The position numbers and the translations under genes were made by a program. Shown here piece by piece: positions 6,722 through 11,607 of a stretch of DNA of 11,607 nucleotides. The first letter of the stretch is position 1; the number at the start of each line of letters is the position of its first letter. Source of the DNA: Ruminococcaceae bacterium UBA6413 (lineage in GTDB: Bacteria > Bacillota > Clostridia > Oscillospirales > Ruminococcaceae). The notes under the pieces were generated by a model that saw only the letters and a list, made by a program, of their open reading frames with translations, searched no databases and was not told the DNA's origin. The stretch lies in contig DJPL01000054.1 of NCBI GenBank assembly GCA_002437415.1, positions 12,645-24,251 on the forward strand, written 5' to 3'.

Positions 6722-6735
6722 TGCGGAATACCGCA
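6722..6735. promoter_or_regulatory. Inverted repeat between nadB and hflX, possible operator
   Basis: TGCGG (6722-6726) and CCGCA (6731-6735) flank a 4-nt centre in the 69-bp gap between the divergent starts. Position would suit a regulator of nadB or hflX. It is short, so it may be chance; no known NiaR or NrtR site is recognised. Confidence 0.3.
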
Positions 6736-6746
6736 TAAAATTACTG

Positions 6747-6752
6747 TATAAT
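6747..6752 (+). promoter_or_regulatory. Probable -10 box of hflX
   Basis: TATAAT lies 22 nt before the hflX start codon. The best -35 candidate, TTGCGG at 6721-6726, is 20 nt upstream, wider than usual. The ribosome site GGAAAGGAA follows at 6762-6770. Confidence 0.5.
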
Positions 6753-6774
6753 TAACAAACCGGAAAGGAACATT

Positions 6775-8034
6775 ATGAACGAATCAACAGTAAACGATCC
6801 GATTTTAAAGGAAAACGAATTGACCCGCGCTATACTCGCAGGAGTAGATACTGGCGAATATGATGCGGAAATATCTATGGACGAGCTTGAAGAGCTGGCA
6901 GAGACCGCAGGTGCGGTGACAGTGTGCCGTATTCTTCAGAAGCGCCCCGATATCGAAAGTGCGACTATCCTCGGCGAGGGTAAGATCGAAGAGCTCAGTG
7001 CCATTGCAAAGGATCTTGACGCACAGCTTATCATCTTTGATATGGAGCTCAGCTCCAGTCAGATACGCAATATTGAGGATATTACATCGGTGCGCGTCAT
7101 TGACCGCACTATGCTGATACTTGATATATTCGCGGGCAGAGCGGTCACAAACGAGGGTAAATTGCAGGTAGAGCTTGCTCAGCTCAAATACCGCCTGCCG
7201 CGCCTTATGGGAATAGGTACATCGTTATCACGTCTTGGCGGCGGTATCGGTACGAGAGGACCGGGTGAAACTCAGCTTGAAACAGATCGCCGTCATATAA
7301 GGCGCAGAATAGAAAAGCTCAGCGATGAGCTCAAAGAGCTCGAAAAGCGCCGCGAGCTGTCACGCCGCCGCAGAAAAAAGGACAGCGTATGCGTGGGAGC
7401 TATCGTCGGATATACCAACGCGGGAAAATCGACCCTGCTCAACGCTCTTACCGGTGCGGGTGTACTTGCCGAGGACAAGCTGTTTGCTACTCTTGATCTT
7501 ACATCAAGGGCGATCGAGCTGCCCGACGGAAGAAGCCTTACGCTCGTTGACACGGTAGGACTTATAAGGCGGCTCCCGCATCACCTTGTAGAAGCGTTCA
7601 AGTCAACGCTTGAAGAAGCGGCAAGTGCCGATATAATCCTGCACGTTTGCGATGTATCCGACCCCGAAGCCAAGGAGAAAGCCGAAACAACGCTTTCTCT
7701 GCTGTCAGAGCTTGGTTGTGGGGAAATACCGGTAATTACCGTTCTGAACAAATGCGACAAGCTCGATTATGAGCTTCCGCCCGCAGAAAACACTGTAATG
7801 ATCTCTGCAAAGAACGGCACGGGATTTGACGAACTGCTCAAAGCCGTATCGGAAAATCTGACCGACAAGGTAAGCAGAATGGAAATGCTGATACCGTATG
7901 ATAAGTCGGGACTTGCGGCGGTGCTCCACTCGCACGGAAAGGTGCTGAGCGAGGAGTACCGCGAGGACGGTATCGCAGTGACTGCGCTCGTAGACAAGCT
8001 CCATAAGCATGAGTACGAGGAATTTGTTGTTTGA
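6775..8034 (+). CDS. hflX: Ribosome-associated GTPase HflX
   Basis: HflX is a GTPase that binds 50S/70S ribosomes and rescues or splits stalled ribosomes under stress; it is cytoplasmic. The 419 residues comprise the HflX N-terminal domain (about 15-180), with LGEGKIEEL and the family signature GIGTRGPGETQLETDRR (157-173). An arginine/lysine-rich coiled coil (about 175-202) follows, then a TrmE/Era-type G domain. The G domain has the P-loop GYTNAGKS (212-219), DTVGLIRRLPHHL (259-271), NKCD (325-328) and SAKNGTG (344-350). The start ATG 6775 has GGAAAGGAA just upstream. It is divergent from nadB and ends at a strong terminator 15 nt past the stop, so it is monocistronic. Confidence 0.96.
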   Translation: MNESTVNDPILKENELTRAILAGVDTGEYDAEISMDELEELAETAGAVTVCRILQKRPDIESATILGEGKIEELSAIAKDLDAQLIIFDMELSSSQIRNIEDITSVRVIDRTMLILDIFAGRAVTNEGKLQVELAQLKYRLPRLMGIGTSLSRLGGGIGTRGPGETQLETDRRHIRRRIEKLSDELKELEKRRELSRRRRKKDSVCVGAIVGYTNAGKSTLLNALTGAGVLAEDKLFATLDLTSRAIELPDGRSLTLVDTVGLIRRLPHHLVEAFKSTLEEAASADIILHVCDVSDPEAKEKAETTLSLLSELGCGEIPVITVLNKCDKLDYELPPAENTVMISAKNGTGFDELLKAVSENLTDKVSRMEMLIPYDKSGLAAVLHSHGKVLSEEYREDGIAVTALVDKLHKHEYEEFVV

Positions 8035-8048
8035 GCATCATATATAGG

Positions 8049-8070
8049 ACAGCCCTGCGGGGCTGTTTTT
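8049..8070 (+). terminator. Intrinsic terminator of hflX
   Basis: ACAGCCC (8049-8055) and GGGCTGT (8060-8066) form a perfect 7-bp stem with a TGCG loop, followed by a T run to 8070 and further T-rich sequence. Confidence 0.9.
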
Positions 8071-8103
8071 GTTTTATCGGGTAATACTCATCATCGTTAA
8101 GGA

Positions 8104-8131
8104 ATGAATAATGAATGATGAATGATGAATA
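8104..8131 (+). repeat. Four tandem 7-bp units (ATGAATA/G)
   Basis: The units ATGAATA, ATGAATG, ATGAATG and ATGAATA follow each other without gaps. Similar ATGAATA-rich tracts run ahead of small hairpins in intergenic DNA of many gut Firmicutes, as far as I remember. Confidence 0.85.
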
Positions 8132-8146
8132 ATTGTGGTACGCCTG

Positions 8147-8169
8147 CGGCGTTTATTTAAAAAACGCCG
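8147..8169. repeat. GGCG/CGCC hairpin next to the 7-bp repeat
   Basis: CGGCGTTT (8147-8154) and AAACGCCG (8162-8169) form an 8-bp stem with a 7-nt loop. GTGGT at 8135-8139 and ACCAC at about 8174-8178 can pair around it. An alternative fold pairs CGCC (8141-8144) with GGCG (8148-8151). It looks like part of an interspersed palindromic repeat. Confidence 0.6.
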
Positions 8170-8234
8170 TATTAAGCATTTAACACCACGACAACCCTTG
8201 CAAAAGCGTCGCTATCCCTCGCCTCGCACCATTT

Positions 8235-8535
8235 TCTTGCCTCCCCTCGAAAAAGGGGAGGTGGCTTGACGGCAATGAGAAACCGTTATCAAACATCATC
8301 TTCATTTGCAATTTGCCCGACTGTTTCCGAAATTGCTATGCTTTTTGCCGTCAAGACGGTGGGGATTGAAATTGATAGTGCTTCTATCCTTAAAACTTCT
8401 AAGCATTTACAATCCCCTCCGTCACGGCTCGGAATTGTTTCAGAATTATAAATGTTGGACTATCTGAATACTGTACAGCAAGCAAAAAACCTTATATCAG
8501 CCGTGCCACCTCCCCTTTTTCGAGGGGAGGCAAGA
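8235..8535. repeat. 301-bp nested palindromic element with perfect 31-bp inverted arms
   Basis: The arms 8235-8265 and 8505-8535 are perfect reverse complements over 31 bp. Each arm is itself a hairpin (CCTCCCCT 8240-8247 with AGGGGAGG 8254-8261). The interior divides without gaps into three closed domains. The first is 8265-8355, closed by an 11-bp perfect pairing of 8265-8275 with 8345-8355. The second is 8355-8423, closed by 13 of 14 pairs between 8355-8368 and 8410-8423, with a GATAG/CTATC hairpin inside. The third is 8424-8504, closed by ACGGCT/AGCCGT. The whole can fold as a four-way cruciform or RNA. No transposase is present. It could be a non-autonomous transposable element (MITE-like) or a structured RNA; no target-site duplication is obvious. 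Confidence 0.8.
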
Positions 8536-8596
8536 TTAGTGCTGTGCTGTGGGTAGTGCCAAGCGTCATATAAAGTGTATGTTATGGCGAAAGTTT

Positions 8597-8620
8597 GTAG
8601 GGGAGGGGCTTGCCCCTCCC
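8597..8620 (+). repeat. GC-rich palindrome, copy 1 (REP-like)
   Basis: GGGAGGGGC (8601-8609) and GCCCCTCCC (8612-8620) are perfect complements around TT, preceded by GTAG. The first 21 bases recur in reverse orientation at 8697-8717 with only two loop bases changed. Confidence 0.8.
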
Positions 8621-8696
8621 GATGTACACACAGTACTCTCAGCTGACAAAAATCGGTGATCTGCGGTGTTAGACTGAATTTCAGGGATACCTCAGA

Positions 8697-8717
8697 AGGG
8701 GCTCGCCCCTCCCCTAC
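8697..8717 (-). repeat. GC-rich palindrome, copy 2 in reverse orientation (REP-like)
   Basis: On the minus strand this reads GTAGGGGAGGGGC, then GA, then GCCCCT. It matches 8597-8617 at 19 of 21 positions. With copy 1 it makes an inverted doublet spanning about 121 bp, the arrangement of REP doublets (REPINs). GGGGC/GCCCC at 8698-8709 can fold alone. Confidence 0.75.
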
Positions 8718-8815
8718 GAAAAGTGAAGCAGATATACTGCTATCACAATGTTCCGATGTAACAAATCGTTATTTGCAAAGCTCGACTTATATAAACAATA
8801 TCACCCTTAGCACAA

Positions 8816-10066
8816 TCAGATCTCAACCTCAGTACCGCCCACGGGACGTATTGAAAGAACATGACAGCTTCCTGCACCAAATACCTTTTCTATATCAACG
8901 ATAAAGCTCTTTAAAATATCCTGCGGAACGAACGCCTGTATAGTTCCCGCAAAACCGCCGCCGTGAACTCTGCAAGCGCCCTTTCTTGTAAGAGCGTGCT
9001 CAGCAACGTTCAGCGCGATACCTACTGCCTGATGTGTGTAGTCGGAAACGGCAAATATATTCTGTAAGTACTTGTAGCTTGAATTTCCGCTCTCGTTTAT
9101 CGAGCTTAAGAAATCATCGAAATGTCCGTGCTTGAGTGAGTGAACCAGCTTGTCCACACGCTCGTTTTCCTCGAAGAAGTGGAGCGCACGCAAAACTGCA
9201 CGGTCGCCGAACTGCTGTCTTAAAATGCTCATATTGAGAATAACGTCTGCGCGTGATATTTCACGGAGATATTCTGTTGAGAAATAGCCTGCTATAGCTT
9301 TCATCTCGCGGGGGATAGCGGCATATTCGTCTGTAAGGTCGGCATGGTCCGCCTTTGTATCGATAATGCACAGAGCGTGTCCGTATGATGAGAAATCAAC
9401 AGGGATATTCTCAATCAAAGGCGCTTGCGTATTTTTGAAGTCTATGGCAACAAAGCCGCCTACCGAGCTTGCCATCTGATCCATAAGACCGCTCGGTTTG
9501 CCAAAATATTCGTTCTCTGCGTACTGGGCTATCTGGGCTATCTTTACGGTGCTGATACCGCCTGCGTTGTAGATGCCCGAAAGGATATTTCCGAGAAGCA
9601 CCTCAAAAGCGGCAGAGCTTGAAAGACCCGAGCCCTTCATAACGTTTGACGTTGTATAAGCCTTAAAACCGCCTATGCTAAAGCCGTTGTTCTTAAATCC
9701 TGCGGCTACGCCTCTTATAAGCGAAGCCGATGTATTCTTCTCGTTTTCATGAACCGAAAGATCCGATATGTCAACCGTGTCCTGCGGGAATCCCTCGCTC
9801 TTTACTGTGATTATGTTGTCGTCCGTAGGCTCTACTACTGCGATAACATCAAGGTTTACGCTTGCCGCAAGCACCTTGCCGTGGTTATGGTCGGTGTGGT
9901 TTCCGCCTACCTCTGTACGTCCGGGAGCTGAGAAATAACGAAGTGAATCGCTGTCACCGAAAATGCTCTTAAATTCTTCCGCTGACTTCTCATATCTTTC
10001 CTTCTGAGCCTTTACTGCACCCTCCGGGTAGATTTCCTCAAGTGTGTGGATTGTCTTTTTTGCCAT
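8816..10066 (-). CDS. galK: Galactokinase-family (GHMP) sugar kinase
   Basis: This 416-residue GHMP kinase most likely phosphorylates galactose at C1 with ATP in the cytoplasm. Motif 1 is APGRTEVGGNHTDHNHG (47-63), motif 2 is the ATP loop GSGLSSSAA (145-153), the catalytic aspartate lies in GLMDQ (D196), and motif 3 is HGGGFAGTIQAF (368-379). In motif 1 the usual G-E-H-T-D-Y reads G-N-H-T-D-H: the glutamate that contacts the sugar in well-studied galactokinases is N56, and the tyrosine is H60. Similar GGNHTDH forms are annotated as galactokinase in Clostridia, but the substrate is less certain than the family. The start ATG 10066 follows GAAAGGAA by six bases. It lies 58 nt behind the SEDS gene, with no strong terminator or promoter between, so co-transcription is likely. 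galT and galE are not nearby. Confidence 0.88.
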   Translation of the reverse strand: MAKKTIHTLEEIYPEGAVKAQKERYEKSAEEFKSIFGDSDSLRYFSAPGRTEVGGNHTDHNHGKVLAASVNLDVIAVVEPTDDNIITVKSEGFPQDTVDISDLSVHENEKNTSASLIRGVAAGFKNNGFSIGGFKAYTTSNVMKGSGLSSSAAFEVLLGNILSGIYNAGGISTVKIAQIAQYAENEYFGKPSGLMDQMASSVGGFVAIDFKNTQAPLIENIPVDFSSYGHALCIIDTKADHADLTDEYAAIPREMKAIAGYFSTEYLREISRADVILNMSILRQQFGDRAVLRALHFFEENERVDKLVHSLKHGHFDDFLSSINESGNSSYKYLQNIFAVSDYTHQAVGIALNVAEHALTRKGACRVHGGGFAGTIQAFVPQDILKSFIVDIEKVFGAGSCHVLSIRPVGGTEVEI

Positions 10067-10124
10067 GATCGTTTCCTTTCATTTTGCTTTATCTTTTCTC
10101 CCATTGGGGAGTTAAAACCTGCTG

Positions 10125-11279
10125 TTATTCCTTTTCGGTGTAGAACATTCTGTATTTGGTGGAGTTGTGATAGCTTACGCTGAGTACAAGTCCCAGTGCC
10201 ACAAACAGGCACACTCCGGACGTACCGCCTGCACTGAAGAACGGTAGCGGTATTCCGATAACCGGCGCTACACCGAGCACCATTCCGATATTTACCGTTG
10301 TGTGGAATACAATAAGCGCGAATACACCGATACAGATAAGCCTGCCGAGCGTGTCCTTTGCACTGCTTGCATTTGACAGTATTTTAAGCGACAGCACCGC
10401 GAGCAGTCCGATTACAAGCAGACAGCCCAGCAGTCCCATTGTCATTCCGATATATGAAAAAATGAAGTCGTTGTGTATTTCGGGAACATAGGTATATTCT
10501 CCGCCCGACAGTCCCTGTCCCGTAAGTCCGCCCGAGCCTAAGGCTATCTTTCCGACACGCTGTTGCATATATATTCCGAGCGCCTCGTCCTCCTGCATCT
10601 GAGTATCCCAAAGTACCTGAAAACGCTTTCGCTGGTGCGGTTGCATAAGATAGTTCCACAGCACATAGACAGCCGGGGGAATTGCTACCGCTATCATTAC
10701 AAGATACTTCCATGAAAGTCCCGCCGCAAACATCATACAAAGGAAGATGAAAAGAAATACTATAGCCGAGCCGTCGTCGCCCGTCTGCCGTATAAGCAGT
10801 GTCGGTATAGCGCCGTGAATGCACAGAAGAATGAAGTGTATCGGCTCGTTCATTCTGTCCTCGACCTTTGACAGGTGGAATGCAAGGGAGAGGATAAACG
10901 CAAGCTTGAGTATCTCGGACGGCTGTATCGTGACTACTCCGAGATCGAGCCAGCCGATGTCGTCCGCGCCCTCTCGCTGAAGTCCGAGCGGAGTAAACAG
11001 CAGGAGCGTAAGTCCGAGTCCGACCGGGACATAGATAAACCACAGCTTTGCTATGAACTTGTAGTTTATAGCCGCAAGCACAAGAGCTATCACAAGACCG
11101 CCGATAAAGGCTATAAGCTGTGTCTTGTACTGGCTTGCGGTAACAGCTGAGCTGATGTCGTTTTCATAGAGCGTGTACTGAATGAACACCGCGAATGCCG
11201 CAATGCCCGCACACATGAACAGCAGCAATTTATCCAGTTTTCCGAAATAGGTTTTGATCTTGCTTAGAATAAGTTTCAT
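10125..11279 (-). CDS. rodA: SEDS-family peptidoglycan polymerase, RodA/FtsW type
   Basis: SEDS proteins polymerise lipid II into glycan strands in the cell membrane, with a partner class B penicillin-binding protein; RodA does this for side-wall growth. The 384 residues contain about ten hydrophobic spans. Conserved blocks are DDIGWLDLG then QPSEILKLAFI (119-129), GDDGSA (167-172), VPEIHNDFIFSYIG (265-278, with D271 matching the catalytic aspartate of the HTDFIF block) and IPLPFFSAGGTS (343-354). The usual threonine of HTDF is asparagine here, and QPDLGTA is QTGDDGSA. RodA is preferred over FtsW by length and absence of a division cluster, but I cannot separate them firmly. A SEDS protein of sporulation type is another option. 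The start ATG 11279 has AAAGGAA nine bases upstream, under the promoter at 11348-11376. Confidence 0.85.
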   Translation of the reverse strand: MKLILSKIKTYFGKLDKLLLFMCAGIAAFAVFIQYTLYENDISSAVTASQYKTQLIAFIGGLVIALVLAAINYKFIAKLWFIYVPVGLGLTLLLFTPLGLQREGADDIGWLDLGVVTIQPSEILKLAFILSLAFHLSKVEDRMNEPIHFILLCIHGAIPTLLIRQTGDDGSAIVFLFIFLCMMFAAGLSWKYLVMIAVAIPPAVYVLWNYLMQPHQRKRFQVLWDTQMQEDEALGIYMQQRVGKIALGSGGLTGQGLSGGEYTYVPEIHNDFIFSYIGMTMGLLGCLLVIGLLAVLSLKILSNASSAKDTLGRLICIGVFALIVFHTTVNIGMVLGVAPVIGIPLPFFSAGGTSGVCLFVALGLVLSVSYHNSTKYRMFYTEKE

Positions 11280-11304
11280 AAAGCTGTGTTCCTTTTAATA
11301 TAAA

Positions 11305-11320
11305 TGCGGTCTGAGCCGCA
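11305..11320 (-). promoter_or_regulatory. Leader stem-loop upstream of the SEDS gene
   Basis: TGCGG (11305-11309) and CCGCA (11316-11320) form a 5-bp stem with a 6-nt loop within the predicted roughly 60-nt leader. The same TGCGG/CCGCA arms occur between nadB and hflX. Function is unknown. Confidence 0.3.
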
Positions 11321-11347
11321 GTTGCTTTTACAATTACAGATAACTAT

Positions 11348-11376
11348 ATTATACACGGAAAACGGTTCTTTTTCAA
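11348..11376 (-). promoter_or_regulatory. Sigma-A promoter of the rodA-galK pair
   Basis: On the minus strand TTGAAA (11376-11371) and a perfect TATAAT (11353-11348) are 17 nt apart, with TG directly before the -10 box. Predicted start is about 11341, giving a leader of about 60 nt. Confidence 0.85.
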
Positions 11377-11426
11377 GCAAAACGAAAATAAAAGAGGTGT
11401 TTACAATAAATTTGCAAATTAAATAC

Positions 11427-11465
11427 AAAAAGTCGAAGAATTATCGATAATTCTTCGACTTTTTT
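11427..11465. terminator. Perfect 38-bp palindromic bidirectional terminator
   Basis: The stem arms 11427-11443 and 11448-11464 are perfect 17-bp complements around a TCGA centre that is itself self-complementary. T runs leave the stem on both strands (TTTTTT on plus, CTTTTTG on minus). It can stop transcription both ways and insulates the rodA promoter from the right-hand neighbour. Confidence 0.85.
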
Positions 11466-11607
11466 AACAAGGGAAAGGGGAGTGTGAGAGAGAAATGCTT
11501 TTGCAATATGGTTTCTGTTTTCGGCTTGGTGAAAATGTTTGATGTTTTTACTGTGATAGCAAGCTCCCGATACTGCCTTTTGTCGGACAGCACTTCTCGG
11601 GTTCGCT

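Larger units (their letters stand above)
8071..8815. other. Gene-free intergenic region built of repeats
   Basis: About 745 bp separate the ends of two convergent units, hflX and galK. No reading frame here has convincing coding character on either strand. Most of the stretch is occupied by a 7-bp tandem repeat, a hairpin, a 301-bp nested palindromic element and a pair of GC-rich palindromes, each listed separately. The segment 8536-8596 and the segment 8722-8815 show nothing I can name. No standard terminator follows galK, although the palindrome at 8698-8709 could stop transcription. Confidence 0.75.

Noticed and set aside
8266..8451. 61-codon frame filling the interior of the 301-bp element, with GGGGAGGTGG just upstream and an ATG at 8275
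   Set aside because: The ribosome-like bases are part of the palindromic arm and the reading frame crosses three hairpins. Composition looks like folded non-coding DNA. It cannot be fully excluded without conservation data.
8104..8720. CRISPR array
   Set aside because: The repeats are inverted or 7-bp tandem units; there are no regularly spaced direct repeats with unique spacers and no cas genes.
8656..8904. 82-codon plus-strand frame overlapping the end of galK
   Set aside because: It runs through a palindromic repeat and into the galK 3' end on the opposite strand, and has no ribosome site.
10098..10111. CTCCC/GGGAG hairpin between rodA and galK considered as a terminator
   Set aside because: A 5-bp stem followed by A-rich rather than T-rich sequence on the transcribed strand; not a terminator for rodA.
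10384..11043. 219-codon minus-strand frame overlapping rodA
   Set aside because: It is out of frame inside a clear SEDS gene and is rich in arginine, serine and threonine, with no family motifs.
11482..11607. Possible plus-strand gene starting at a GTG behind AAAGGGGAG and open to the window edge; a minus-strand frame ending at TAA 11550-11548 is also possible
   Set aside because: Too little sequence to judge either; the ribosome spacing for the GTG is too short and no motif is visible.

Overview
The window looks like the chromosome of a mid-GC gut Firmicute in the Clostridia (Oscillospiraceae/Ruminococcus-like). Three things suggest this: strong AGGAGG-type ribosome sites, a BspA-like repeat protein with Fn3 modules of a style I associate from memory with [Eubacterium] siraeum and relatives, and small GC-rich palindromes scattered between genes. 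The species call is tentative because no database was searched.

Layout, left to right. A terminator-like hairpin at 68-101 sits just in front of a large secreted leucine-rich-repeat/Fn3 protein (136-3027, +). The gap at 3028-3416 holds what I read as a complete type I toxin-antitoxin module. It has a 32-codon membrane peptide on the minus strand (3157-3255, TTG start) with its own promoter and terminator. A convergent antisense RNA on the plus strand (about 3074-3168) has a near-consensus promoter and its own terminator. Next comes a compact four-gene minus-strand operon, in transcription order nadB, nadC, a 56-residue cysteine-rich small protein, and a pyrophosphatase-like/Nudix fusion (6705 down to 3417). 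Its first three genes are joined by ATGA overlaps. It makes quinolinate precursor and nicotinate mononucleotide for NAD synthesis; nadA is not in the window.

Divergent from nadB is hflX (6775-8034, +), a ribosome-associated GTPase, ending at a clear terminator. The 8071-8815 stretch has no convincing gene. It carries a 7-bp tandem repeat and a hairpin, then a 301-bp element bounded by perfect 31-bp inverted arms and filled by three abutting hairpin domains. A pair of GGGGAGGGGC palindromes in opposite orientation follows.

The right part is a minus-strand pair, rodA/ftsW-type SEDS gene (11279-10125) then a galactokinase-family gene (10066-8816), led by a near-perfect sigma-A promoter at 11348-11376. 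A perfect 38-bp palindrome at 11427-11464 insulates this pair from whatever lies to the right.

The two items most worth follow-up are the toxin-antitoxin module, whose toxin mRNA 5' end can pair with its own 3' end, and the 301-bp nested palindromic element.
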